64,000 nucleotides of DNA from an uncultured Pelagibacteraceae bacterium (GTDB lineage: Bacteria > Pseudomonadota > Alphaproteobacteria > Pelagibacterales > Pelagibacteraceae), in the NCBI GenBank assembly GCA_902536085.1, contig CACAWF010000001.1, positions 62,001-126,000 of the forward strand, written 5' to 3'. The translations under genes and the position numbers were made by a program. Shown here piece by piece: positions 1-10,676 of this stretch. The notes under the pieces are model-generated. The model saw nothing but the letters and a program-made list of their open reading frames with translations. It did not search any database and was not told the DNA's origin. The number at the start of each line of letters is the position of its first letter. Position 1 is the stretch's first letter.

Positions 1-214
1 ATAATGGTTGATCATTTGTTTGTTTACATGAGCAGAAAAAAACTTTTTTAGTTTGATCGGCTAAATATTTTAAAGGTGCAAATTCAGTTCCTTTATGTGA
101 ACCGTCACAAAAAGGCTGCTTAGAACTAACCCCACAAGTACACCAAAAATATGATTTTCCTTCAATCACATTAATGCCTATTGGGGATTCCCCAGCTCTT
201 TTACCTTTTTTCAT
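1..214 (-). CDS. CDGSH iron-sulfur domain protein (3' end cut by window edge)
   Basis: Reading the minus strand from an ATG at 214 gives an open frame of 71 codons that runs off the left edge, so the C-terminus is missing. It contains FWCTCG, then after a short spacer PFCDGSH, which is the C-x-C...C-D-G-S-H ligand set of a CDGSH [2Fe-2S] cluster. A second cysteine pair (FFCSCK) follows, as in the tandem-CDGSH bacterial type. Such proteins are small redox or Fe-S handling proteins; the exact job is unknown. It is divergent from rsmE, with 46 bases between the two starts. Confidence 0.85.
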   Translation of the reverse strand, partial: MKKGKRAGESPIGINVIEGKSYFWCTCGVSSKQPFCDGSHKGTEFAPLKYLADQTKKVFFCSCKQTNDQPL

Positions 215-260
215 CAAAGCTCCTTTATATCTTCAACATTTGTTTATATTATAGATAATA

Positions 261-971
261 ATGAATATTAGATTATATCATCCAGACAGTATACTAGAAA
301 ATAATACAAGTTTGTTAAGCAAAGAGCACACTCATTACATTGTTAATGTTATGCGACTTAAAAGGGGCTCAAAATTAAATTTTTTTAATAAAAACGGAGA
401 ATGGAAAAGTGAAATAATTTTTTTAAACAAAGATAGAGTTGAAGTTAGGTTTTTAGAAAAAATTAAAGAAGTTAATAATTTATCTAAAACCGAGCTAGCT
501 ATTTGCCTAGTAAAAAAAAATCCAATGGATACTATTTTACAAAAAGCCACAGAACTTGGTATAAATAAAATTATTCCAATAGTTTCAGAAAGAACAGAAG
601 TTAAAGAATTAAATCTTGATAGAGCCAAAAAAATAGTTATTGAAGCGACTGAACAATCTAATCAACTTGTACCTCCCGAGATTGCAGATGTAATTAAATT
701 AAAAGATTTTTTACAAACTTTTGACGAAAACTCAAAAATTTTATTTGCTGATGTCAATTCAAAAGAAAATTTAAAAACTGAAGATTTTAAAAATGTTAAA
801 TCTTTTTGTATATTAATTGGTCCTGAGGGTGACTTTTCTACAGCTGAACGCGAGTTAATCCTACAAAATAGAGCTGTAAAACCTTTTACGTTATCTAAAA
901 ACATTCTAAGGTCAGATACTGCTGTAATAAGCGCTATTTCATTAGTGAATTTTATCAATAACTTTCATTAA
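261..971 (+). CDS. rsmE: 16S rRNA (uracil(1498)-N3)-methyltransferase RsmE
   Basis: SPOUT-class methyltransferase that makes m3U1498 in 16S rRNA with S-adenosylmethionine. Residues 1-70 form the PUA-like RNA-binding part (HYIVNVMRLKRGS). The catalytic knot is shown by LIGPEGDFSTAERE at about 185-198 and by LSKNILRSDTAVISA near the C-terminus, both signatures of the family. The length of 236 residues is normal. The ATG follows an A+T-rich spacer with no clear Shine-Dalgarno. The gene precedes the cytochrome oxidase operon by 51 bases and could be read through into it. Confidence 0.95.
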   Translation: MNIRLYHPDSILENNTSLLSKEHTHYIVNVMRLKRGSKLNFFNKNGEWKSEIIFLNKDRVEVRFLEKIKEVNNLSKTELAICLVKKNPMDTILQKATELGINKIIPIVSERTEVKELNLDRAKKIVIEATEQSNQLVPPEIADVIKLKDFLQTFDENSKILFADVNSKENLKTEDFKNVKSFCILIGPEGDFSTAERELILQNRAVKPFTLSKNILRSDTAVISAISLVNFINNFH

Positions 972-989
972 TTGTCGCATTAATTGAAA

Positions 990-1017
990 TTGTGAAATTG
1001 TCTAAAAGCTGTATAAA
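990..1017 (+). promoter_or_regulatory. Possible promoter before coxB
   Basis: TTGTGA at 990-995 and TATAAA at 1012-1017 are 16 bases apart. The -10 element ends only five bases before the coxB ATG at 1023, so a transcript from here would start at or just after the start codon. Either coxB is leaderless or this is a chance match in A+T-rich DNA. Confidence 0.25.
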
Positions 1018-1022
1018 AACTC

Positions 1023-3451
<2,429 letters not shown>

Positions 3452-3452
3452 A

Positions 3453-4367
3453 TTGAGCCAGATAAGTATAAAAGCTAGAAACTCTAAACTTGGTTTAGCA
3501 TTAGACCTAAGTTCATTTTTTAATTTAATGAAACCTAGAGTAATGTCTCTTGTTCTATTCACTTGTATGGTTGGCTTATTAATAGCACCAAATAATGTAG
3601 AATTTACATCTGCTTGTATTTCTCTATTAGCGGTAGCTATAGGTTCTGGAGCTGCTGGAACACTTAATATGTGGTATGAGTCAGATGTAGATGCTTTAAT
3701 GAGCAGGACTTGCTTAAGACCAATCCCAACTGGAAAAGTTAAAAAAGATCAGGCTTTATATTTTGGTATCATTTTATCAGCTTTGTCAGTAAGTATAATA
3801 TATTTTTCAGCTAACTTAATTTCTGCAATTTTATTAGCATCAACTATTGCTTTTTATTTTTTCATTTATACAATTTGGTTAAAAAGGAAAACTCCACAAA
3901 ATATTGTTATAGGTGGTGCTTCAGGAGCATTACCACCAGTTATTGGATGGACAATAGCAACTGGAAATATTTCTCTAGAACCGTTAATATTATTTTTGAT
4001 CATATTCTTATGGACACCGTCACATTTTTGGGCATTAAGTTTATATAAATCAAGTGATTATAAAAAAGCGAAAATTCCAATGCTCCCTATAATTTCAGGA
4101 ACAAAAACAACAAAATTAAATATTCTTGTTTACGCTTTGATTATGTCACCAGCAGTTTTAGCTCCATATTTTTTCAATTTTGCTAGCACAATTTATTTAA
4201 TTATAACTTCAATAATGACAACGTATTATATTTATCTATGTTTTAAATTATATAGCTCTAAAATAGCGAAGGCTTCAAACAAAATTGCAAGAAAGATATT
4301 TATTTACTCAATTTTTTACTTATTTTTTATTTTTTTAACTTTATTAATGGATAATATTCTTAAATAA
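3453..4367 (+). CDS. ctaB: Protoheme IX farnesyltransferase (heme O synthase)
   Basis: UbiA-type prenyltransferase that adds a farnesyl group to heme b to make heme O, the first step towards heme A for the oxidase. About eight to nine membrane helices. The substrate-binding aspartate motif is NMWYESDVDALMSRT, followed by RPIPTGK. The second conserved region is TPSHFWALSLYKSSDYKKAKIPMLP. The start is taken as the TTG one base after the coxA stop, because the conserved part begins soon after and the first ATG (before KPRVMSL) would trim much of the N-terminus. It belongs to the cox operon. Confidence 0.96.
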   Translation: MSQISIKARNSKLGLALDLSSFFNLMKPRVMSLVLFTCMVGLLIAPNNVEFTSACISLLAVAIGSGAAGTLNMWYESDVDALMSRTCLRPIPTGKVKKDQALYFGIILSALSVSIIYFSANLISAILLASTIAFYFFIYTIWLKRKTPQNIVIGGASGALPPVIGWTIATGNISLEPLILFLIIFLWTPSHFWALSLYKSSDYKKAKIPMLPIISGTKTTKLNILVYALIMSPAVLAPYFFNFASTIYLIITSIMTTYYIYLCFKLYSSKIAKASNKIARKIFIYSIFYLFFIFLTLLMDNILK

Positions 4368-4368
4368 T

Positions 4369-4482
4369 ATGATGGATAAAAAGAAAAAAAATTTGATCAC
4401 TGCATTGATATTAATCTTGTTTATGATTTTTTTATTTGTGCTAACTTTTTACAATATTGGGATTTACAATAGAGAAATATAA
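4369..4482 (+). CDS. Small one-helix protein between ctaB and ctaG (CoxF-like)
   Basis: A 37-codon open frame with tandem ATG codons exactly fills the gap between ctaB and ctaG. Its TAA shares one base with the ctaG ATG. The protein has a short lysine-rich N-terminus, one hydrophobic helix of about 22 residues (LITALILILFMIFLFVLTFY) and a short polar tail. Alphaproteobacterial cox operons carry a small single-helix protein (CoxF type) at this same place, of unclear role in oxidase assembly. Identity rests on position, size and topology, not on sequence motifs. It would be easy to miss because of its length. Confidence 0.75.
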   Translation: MMDKKKKNLITALILILFMIFLFVLTFYNIGIYNREI

Positions 4483-5033
4483 TGAATATTAGCAAAAAAA
4501 ATCTAACGCCTATCGCTTTGGTATCAATATTTTTACTTATGTTAGGTTTATCTTTCGCAGCCGTTCCATTATATGATTTATTTTGTAGAGTAACGGGATT
4601 TGGCGGAACTACTCAAAACGCAACTGAAAAAGAAATTCCAAAAATTATAGTAAATCAAGACTATAAAATGAGATTTGATACAAATATTAATAGTTCTTTG
4701 GACTGGAAATTTTATCCTGAAATGAATACTTTAAACTTAAAACCAGGCGAAGTTCATACAGTTAAATTTAGCGTTGAAAATCCTAGTAATGAAATTTCTT
4801 CAGGGTCGGCAACATTTAATGTATCTCCATCACCATTTGGTATTTATCTGAACAAGATAGGCTGTTTTTGTTTTGAAAAACAAACCTTGCAACCAGGTGA
4901 AAAAAAAGAGTTTGTACTAACATTTTTCTTGGATCCTAAAGTTGTTGATGATAATAAAACAAAAAATATGTCTGATGTAACGTTATCTTTTACTTTCTTT
5001 TCATCAGGCTATTACGAAAAGAGTAATACATAA
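4482..5033 (+). CDS. ctaG: Cytochrome c oxidase assembly factor CtaG/Cox11
   Basis: Membrane-anchored copper chaperone that delivers copper to CuB of subunit I. One N-terminal helix (about 12-32) ends in AAVPLYDLFCRVTGFGG, the family signature with the first conserved cysteine. The soluble immunoglobulin-like domain contains the copper motif IGCFCFEKQTLQPGE, with the C-x-C pair, at about 124-138. Length 183 is normal. It overlaps coxC by one base. Confidence 0.97.
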   Translation: MNISKKNLTPIALVSIFLLMLGLSFAAVPLYDLFCRVTGFGGTTQNATEKEIPKIIVNQDYKMRFDTNINSSLDWKFYPEMNTLNLKPGEVHTVKFSVENPSNEISSGSATFNVSPSPFGIYLNKIGCFCFEKQTLQPGEKKEFVLTFFLDPKVVDDNKTKNMSDVTLSFTFFSSGYYEKSNT

Positions 5034-5824
5034 TGTCAGCGGAAAAACCAAAACATGATTATCATTTAGTTGACCCAAGTCCTTGGCCGATCTACGTTTC
5101 ATTCGCCACTTTAGTCTTAGCTTTTGGAGCAGTTTATTACTTTCACTCAAAAGCCCTTTGGTTGCTATTAATTGGTTTTGCTTTAGTAGTTTATGGTGCA
5201 TTTATGTGGTGGAGGGATGTTATAGAAGAGGCGGAACATCAAGGTCATCATACTCCTGTAGTTCAAATCGGACATAGGTACGGTATGACATTATTTATTG
5301 CCTCTGAAGTAATGTTTTTTGTTGCATGGTTTTGGGCTTTTTTTAATGCAAGTTTATTTCCACCAGACTCTATTGGCGGTATCTGGCCACCAGCAGATAT
5401 TAAAACTTTTGATCCTTGGGATATTCCATTAATTAACACTCTAATTTTATTATTGTCAGGAACTACAGTCACCTGGGCGCATCATGCAATGTTAGAAAAT
5501 GACAGAAAAGGATTAGTAAATGGTTTAATCGCAACAGTATTTTTAGGATTTATATTTTCTTGTTTTCAAGCTTATGAGTATCATCACGCAACATTTACTT
5601 TAGATGGCGGAATATATGGTTCCACATTTTATATGTCGACTGGTTTTCATGGTTTTCATGTAATAGTAGGAACTGTTTTTCTCGCAGTTTGTTTGTTTCG
5701 ATCAATGCGAGGTCATTCAACGCCTCAACACCATTTTGGATTTGAAGCGGCAGCCTGGTACTGGCATTTTGTCGATGTAGTTTGGCTATTCTTATTTGCT
5801 GCGATCTATATTTGGGGAAGTTAA
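5033..5824 (+). CDS. coxC: Cytochrome c oxidase subunit III
   Basis: Third core subunit of aa3 oxidase, seven helices, which stabilises subunit I and supports proton uptake. Visible signatures are MTLFIASEVMFFVAWFWAFF, GTTVTWAHHAM, STGFHGFHVIVG and AAWYWHFVDVVWLFLF. Length 263 is standard. The N-terminus (KHDYHLVDPSPWPI) is typical of the alphaproteobacterial type. Its end abuts the SURF1 gene. Confidence 0.98.
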   Translation: MSAEKPKHDYHLVDPSPWPIYVSFATLVLAFGAVYYFHSKALWLLLIGFALVVYGAFMWWRDVIEEAEHQGHHTPVVQIGHRYGMTLFIASEVMFFVAWFWAFFNASLFPPDSIGGIWPPADIKTFDPWDIPLINTLILLLSGTTVTWAHHAMLENDRKGLVNGLIATVFLGFIFSCFQAYEYHHATFTLDGGIYGSTFYMSTGFHGFHVIVGTVFLAVCLFRSMRGHSTPQHHFGFEAAAWYWHFVDVVWLFLFAAIYIWGS

Positions 5825-5831
5825 TCTCAAA

Positions 5832-6494
5832 TTGAAAAGAGCATTCTTATTTCAACTATTCGTAATTCTATTTGTAACAATATTTTGCGCCTTAGGAACT
5901 TGGCAACTTTATAGATTGCAATGGAAGTTAGAGCTTATCAGCGAAATAACTTTTGGATTAGACTCTAAACCAATAGAATACTCTAACTCAATTAATAAAA
6001 ATTATCAGAGAGTAACCGCTAAAGGAAAATTTAATTTTGATAAGCAAATTTACCTTTACAGCTTGAATGACAGTGGAAAACCTGGATATGATGTTGTTAC
6101 TCCATTTAGAACTGATAAGAATCAAAATGTTTTGATTAATAGAGGTTGGATTAATAAAGAATTAAAAGATAATCCAAGCATAAATTTTAATGCAGAAACT
6201 GACGAAGAAGTAATTGGACTTTTAAGAGAAATATATAAACCAAGTATATTTAAACCAGACAATGATATTAAAAATAATATTTGGTTTTCATTAAATTTAG
6301 AAGACTTAAAAGAGGCTACAGGCGAGCAATTTAACAAATTTGTAATTTTTCTAGAAGATAGTCAGGCTAAGTCACCTATACCTAAAAAGATAAGTATAGA
6401 TGTGCCAAACAATCACCTTAAATATGCTATAACATGGTATGCAATATCAATTTCAATAATTTTTTATTATTTATATTTTAGAAGAAAAAAATGA
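5832..6494 (+). CDS. SURF1 family oxidase assembly protein
   Basis: Membrane protein implicated in insertion of heme a into subunit I. It has the SURF1 layout: an N-terminal helix (FLFQLFVILFVTIFCALGTWQ), a periplasmic domain with GTWQLYRLQWK, PGYDVVTPF and VLINRGWI, and a C-terminal helix ending in YYLYFRRKK. I prefer the TTG at 5832, eight bases after the coxC stop and preceded by GGAAG. An in-frame ATG at 5796 exists but would overlap coxC by 29 bases and add twelve atypical residues. It overlaps thrC by four bases. Confidence 0.9.
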   Translation: MKRAFLFQLFVILFVTIFCALGTWQLYRLQWKLELISEITFGLDSKPIEYSNSINKNYQRVTAKGKFNFDKQIYLYSLNDSGKPGYDVVTPFRTDKNQNVLINRGWINKELKDNPSINFNAETDEEVIGLLREIYKPSIFKPDNDIKNNIWFSLNLEDLKEATGEQFNKFVIFLEDSQAKSPIPKKISIDVPNNHLKYAITWYAISISIIFYYLYFRRKK

Positions 6495-7867
6495 ATTATT
6501 TTAGCACTAGGGATAAATCTTTAGAATTTAGTTTTAAAGATATTTTCTTACGAGGACTTGCACCAGGCGGAGGGTTATTTTTGCCTGCTGAAATAAAAAA
6601 GTATAGTCAAGATGAACTTAATAATTTAAGTCAACTAAATTATAATGAACTTGCTACAGAAATTATCTTTAATTTCTGTTCAGGTGAAATTAAAAAAGAA
6701 GAACTTAGTTCACTGATACAAAAATCTTATAGTAGTTTTAAAGATAAAGAAGTCGTAAATATAAAAAAAATTGGAAATATAAATCTTCTTGAACTTTATC
6801 ATGGACCCACTTTAGCTTTTAAAGATATTGCAATGCAAGTAATTGGAAATATGTATGACTATCTAGAAGTCGCTAAAGATAAAACTGTAAATGTCGTAGT
6901 AGCTACATCAGGAGATACTGGTTCAGCGGCTATAGCTGCATTAAGCAATAGAAAAAATATAAATCTTTTTGTACTACATCCGCATAATAAGATTTCAAAT
7001 ATTCAAAGAAAAATTATGACAACAATTGGTGGATCAAATATTTATAATATTGCTATAGAGGGATCATTTGATGATTGTCAAAAAATTGTAAAAGAGCTTT
7101 TTAATGCAGATAGTTTTAGGGCAAAAATAAATATGTCAGGTGTAAATTCTATCAATTGGGCAAGGATCGTTTGTCAGATTGTTTATTATTTTTATTCTTT
7201 CTTTAAATTGAAAAAAAACAATATTAGCTTTTCTGTGCCAACTGGAAATTTTGGAGATATCTATGCTGGATACGTAGCAAAAAAAATGGGTTTACCAATA
7301 AATAAACTTATAGTTGCTACAAATAAAAATGATATTTTACAAAGGGTTATTAATACAGGTGAATATAAACCTGACTTAGTGAAAGCAACCATCACACCAA
7401 GTATGGATATACAAGTTGCCAGTAATTTTGAGAGGCTGCTTTATTATATATTAGATGAAAGCGATACTAAGGTAGGGTCATTAATGAATGATCTTTCATC
7501 AAAAAGATTATTTAATTTGGAAAAAAAAGAAATCGATAAAATAAAAAAAGATTTTGAAGCAGTAAAAGTTACAGATGAAGAGACAATGGGCATCATTGAT
7601 GGAATATATAAGGAACATAAGTTTATAATTGACCCTCATACTGCCACTGGAGTAGGAGCAGCCAAAAAATTTAAAAATTTAGGAGATATAATTGTTCTTG
7701 GCACGGCTCATCCTTACAAGTTTAACGATACAATAAAAAAAGCTATAGGAAAAAACTTAGACTCACCTGAGCATTTAAAATTGAATATGGATAAAAAGGA
7801 AAAATTTGATATTATTGGCAATTCTAATTCAGAGGTTAAAAATTATATTTTAGGAAAAATACAATGA
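6491..7867 (+). CDS. thrC: Threonine synthase
   Basis: PLP enzyme converting O-phosphohomoserine to threonine. The PLP lysine lies in LYHGPTLAFKDIAMQ (about residue 110), and the phosphate-binding loop in VVATSGDTGSAAIAA. FSVPTGNFGDIYAGY is also typical. At 458 residues it is the long bacterial/fungal-like type. It starts inside the SURF1 stop (ATGA) and is in turn overlapped by the peroxiredoxin start. Homoserine kinase lies nearby on the other strand (8764-9732), so the last two steps of threonine synthesis are close together but in opposite orientation. Confidence 0.97.
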   Translation: MNYFSTRDKSLEFSFKDIFLRGLAPGGGLFLPAEIKKYSQDELNNLSQLNYNELATEIIFNFCSGEIKKEELSSLIQKSYSSFKDKEVVNIKKIGNINLLELYHGPTLAFKDIAMQVIGNMYDYLEVAKDKTVNVVVATSGDTGSAAIAALSNRKNINLFVLHPHNKISNIQRKIMTTIGGSNIYNIAIEGSFDDCQKIVKELFNADSFRAKINMSGVNSINWARIVCQIVYYFYSFFKLKKNNISFSVPTGNFGDIYAGYVAKKMGLPINKLIVATNKNDILQRVINTGEYKPDLVKATITPSMDIQVASNFERLLYYILDESDTKVGSLMNDLSSKRLFNLEKKEIDKIKKDFEAVKVTDEETMGIIDGIYKEHKFIIDPHTATGVGAAKKFKNLGDIIVLGTAHPYKFNDTIKKAIGKNLDSPEHLKLNMDKKEKFDIIGNSNSEVKNYILGKIQ

Positions 7868-8349
7868 AAATAAAAAAAGGAGATAAACTCCCAGGCTCAG
7901 AATTATTTTATCTTGATCAAAATAATGATGTAAAAAAAATTGATATATTGGATCTTTGTAAAGACAAGACTATTATTTTAGGTATGCCTGGAGCTTTTAC
8001 TAAAACTTGTTCAGCTCTTCATCTTCCTGGGTATATAAAAAATTACGAACTAGCTACTAAAAAAGGAATTACAAAAATCATTTGTATTGCTGTAAATGAT
8101 CCCAATGTTATGAAGGCTTGGGGTGAAAATCAAAATGCGGGAACTAAAATTTTCATGGCTGGCGACCCTTTTCTCAAATTTACAAAAGCCATCGGAGCAG
8201 AGGTAGATAAATCCGAAAAAGGATTAGGAATTAGATCTAATCGTTACACTATGTTGGTAGAAAATGGCGAAGTTAAAAAAGTAGAGGAAGAAAAAGAAAC
8301 AGCATCTTGTGAATTATCTTCAGCTGAAAGCTTTTTAAAATCTATTTAG
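7864..8349 (+). CDS. Peroxiredoxin, Prx5-like
   Basis: Thiol peroxidase of the AhpC/TSA superfamily that reduces hydrogen peroxide or alkyl peroxides. The active site is MPGAFTKTCSALHLPGY, with the peroxidatic cysteine at residue 49, matching the Prx5 pattern P-G-A-F-T-x-x-C-S-x-x-H-L-P-G. Further cysteines are in the IICIAV strand and the C-terminal TASCEL. The length of 161 fits. It overlaps thrC by four bases and converges on rnhA with an 8-base overlap of 3' ends. Confidence 0.93.
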   Translation: MKIKKGDKLPGSELFYLDQNNDVKKIDILDLCKDKTIILGMPGAFTKTCSALHLPGYIKNYELATKKGITKIICIAVNDPNVMKAWGENQNAGTKIFMAGDPFLKFTKAIGAEVDKSEKGLGIRSNRYTMLVENGEVKKVEEEKETASCELSSAESFLKSI

Positions 8350-8764
8350 TTTTCGAAACTGCCAATTCATCAACAAGATTATTATATTTGTTGCCTGCAT
8401 GACCCTTAACCCATTTCCAAATAACTTTATGTTTTTGACAAGCATTATCCAATTTAATCCAAAGATCTTTATTTTTAACTGGTTTCTTGTTTGAATTTTT
8501 CCAATTATTAACTTTCCATTTTTTAATCCAATCAGTCATTCCATCCTTCACGTATTTTGAGTCTGTAAAAATTGTAATCTCTGATTTCCTTTTTATTTTT
8601 TTTAATGCCATAATTGGAGCCAATAATTCCATCCTATTATTGGTTGTATTACTTTCACTTCCAGAAATACTTGATTGATTAGTATCATCTAATATGACTG
8701 CTGCCCAACCTCCTTTCCCAGGATTACCTGAGCAAGCGCCATCAGTATAAATCTTTAATTTCAT
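8342..8764 (-). CDS. rnhA: Ribonuclease HI
   Basis: Degrades RNA in RNA-DNA hybrids. All four acidic catalytic residues are in recognisable motifs: IYTDGACSGNPGKGGWAA, NNRMELLA, IFTDSKYV and the closing KGHAGNKYNNLVDELA. Length 140 is normal. It is the last gene of the long minus-strand run that begins at dciA, and its start shares one base with the thrB stop. Confidence 0.97.
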   Translation of the reverse strand: MKLKIYTDGACSGNPGKGGWAAVILDDTNQSSISGSESNTTNNRMELLAPIMALKKIKRKSEITIFTDSKYVKDGMTDWIKKWKVNNWKNSNKKPVKNKDLWIKLDNACQKHKVIWKWVKGHAGNKYNNLVDELAVSKTK

Positions 8765-9732
8765 TAAAAGAAATAATCCTCATGATTTTTTGCATTTTTG
8801 TGAAATTCTAACCTTTTTAAATACTCCATTGGATCTTTAATTTTAACTATTGCTCCCTCTACTTTATTTAACGCATCGAATACTCGAGTTAGCAAGAATC
8901 TTAAAGCAGCGCCTTGAGATAAAACCTTAATATTACTCAATTCTTCATCAGACAGTTTTCTTACAGATGAATATCCATCTATAAAATTCTTTGCTTTAGT
9001 CACGTTAAAGCTTAAGTTATTTTTTAGACCGTCAAAACACAAAGCGTTAAAGCAAATAGCAATTTCAAAAGCAAAAAAATCCTCACATGAAAAATAAAAG
9101 TCAATTACACCACTAAATTTATCTTGAATAAAAAAAATATTGTCGTGGAATAAATCTGCATGAATTATTCCTCTTGGCAAGTTTTTTGGCCAATTTTTTT
9201 CAACATCATTAAGATTTTCCTCAATTAATCTTGGCAGATCTTTGTGTATATTTTCACACTTATCTTTGACTGAATTAAATAATTTTCTCCATGAATTTAC
9301 GGATAGGTCATTTTGTCGTTTTAATTTTAAATTCTTTGTAAGTTCATGCATTTTAGCTATTTCAGATCCGATTGATTTACAATTGTTTGGAGATAAATTT
9401 TGTTTTGCCTTTCCTTCAAGAAATGAGACGATCATTAATTTTTTCTCCCCAAAATTTGTAATAGTTTCATTATTATTATTATAAATAGGAGCAGGGCATT
9501 TAAAGCTTGCTTTATTTAAAGAAGACATCAAATCAGAAAAAAAGGGAAGATCAGCAGATCTTACTCTTTTTTCATAAATAGTTAGTATAAATTTTTTTTT
9601 ATCAATTGACAAAAAATAGTTTGTATTTTCAATACCTTCTTCAATTCCTTTGAATGAGTCTAACCTACCTAAACTATAATTAGATAAAATTTCCTCAATC
9701 TTTTTTTGATTTAACTTTGTGTAGATAGCCAT
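8764..9732 (-). CDS. thrB: Homoserine kinase (APH-fold type)
   Basis: Phosphorylates homoserine for ThrC. It belongs to the aminoglycoside-phosphotransferase-like ThrB type common in alphaproteobacteria. The start AIYTKLNQKKIEEILSNY and IEEGIENTNYFL are typical. The catalytic loop is GIIHADLFHDNIFF at about 185-198, and the metal-binding aspartate is in GVIDFYFSCEDFFAFEIA. Length 322 fits. It shares single bases with ispH upstream and rnhA downstream. Confidence 0.95.
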   Translation of the reverse strand: MAIYTKLNQKKIEEILSNYSLGRLDSFKGIEEGIENTNYFLSIDKKKFILTIYEKRVRSADLPFFSDLMSSLNKASFKCPAPIYNNNNETITNFGEKKLMIVSFLEGKAKQNLSPNNCKSIGSEIAKMHELTKNLKLKRQNDLSVNSWRKLFNSVKDKCENIHKDLPRLIEENLNDVEKNWPKNLPRGIIHADLFHDNIFFIQDKFSGVIDFYFSCEDFFAFEIAICFNALCFDGLKNNLSFNVTKAKNFIDGYSSVRKLSDEELSNIKVLSQGAALRFLLTRVFDALNKVEGAIVKIKDPMEYLKRLEFHKNAKNHEDYFF

Positions 9733-10676
9733 TAATTGAGTTCTTTCGGCAATTTAAATACAACCTTTTCCTCTGCAACTACTACTTCCTCAATAGAAAC
9801 GTTTCTATCTTTTCTTAAACTGTCTAACAAAGTTTGAACAAGTTTTTCTGGTGCAGACGCTCCAGAAGATATCCCGATGGTTTCAGAATTATCTATTTCA
9901 TTAAAAGGAATTTCTTTTTCAGAGTGCATTAAATGCGAATTATTACAACCTGCTTTTTTTGCAACCTCAACTAATCTGACAGAATTAGAAGAGTTGCGAC
10001 TACCCACTACAAAAAACATATCACACCTGGAAGCTATCTCTTTAACAGCGGACTGTCTGTTAGTCGTAGCGTAACATATATCCTCTTTTATAGGGCCTTT
10101 GATTTTTGGAAACTTACTTTTAAGAGCCTTAATGATTTCAGCTGTATCATCTACAGACAGAGTTGTTTGAGTAATATATGCCAGAGGTTTTTTAAAATCA
10201 TTTTCTTTAAGAAGCTCAACGTCATTTATTGTTTCAATTAGTTTAATTGACCCTTTTGGAAGCTGGCCCATTGTGCCAATAACTTCAGGGTGATTTTCAT
10301 GTCCAATTAATAATATTTCGAAACCATTTTTATTTAATTGTTCCGACTCTCTGTGAACTTTTGAGACTAATGGACAAGTTGCATCTACAAAGGATAAATT
10401 TTTTAATTTAGCCTCCTCTGGAACTGACTTCGGAACTCCATGCGCTGAGAAAATTACAGGTCTACTCACATCATCTACGTCAGATAATTCATCAACGAAA
10501 ATTGCACCTTTTTCTTTTAACTCTTCAACAACCTGCTTATTGTGCACTATTTCATGACGCACATATACCGGAGCTCCAAACTTATTGATAGATTTTTCAA
10601 CTATTTCGATTGCTCTTTTAACACCAGCACAAAATCCTCTTGGTGATGCTAAATAAATTTTAAGTTCTTTTTTCAT
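9732..10676 (-). CDS. ispH: 4-hydroxy-3-methylbut-2-enyl diphosphate reductase
   Basis: Last enzyme of the MEP pathway, giving IPP and DMAPP with a [4Fe-4S] cluster. The three ligand cysteines are in SPRGFCAGVKRAI (near 17), FVDATCPLVSKVH and DICYATTNRQSAV. Also seen are RHEIVHNK and FSAHGVPKSVP. Length 314 is usual. It overlaps the end of blh by 17 bases, so an isoprenoid-precursor enzyme sits in the same transcript as the carotenoid genes that consume its product. Confidence 0.97.
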   Translation of the reverse strand: MKKELKIYLASPRGFCAGVKRAIEIVEKSINKFGAPVYVRHEIVHNKQVVEELKEKGAIFVDELSDVDDVSRPVIFSAHGVPKSVPEEAKLKNLSFVDATCPLVSKVHRESEQLNKNGFEILLIGHENHPEVIGTMGQLPKGSIKLIETINDVELLKENDFKKPLAYITQTTLSVDDTAEIIKALKSKFPKIKGPIKEDICYATTNRQSAVKEIASRCDMFFVVGSRNSSNSVRLVEVAKKAGCNNSHLMHSEKEIPFNEIDNSETIGISSGASAPEKLVQTLLDSLRKDRNVSIEEVVVAEEKVVFKLPKELN

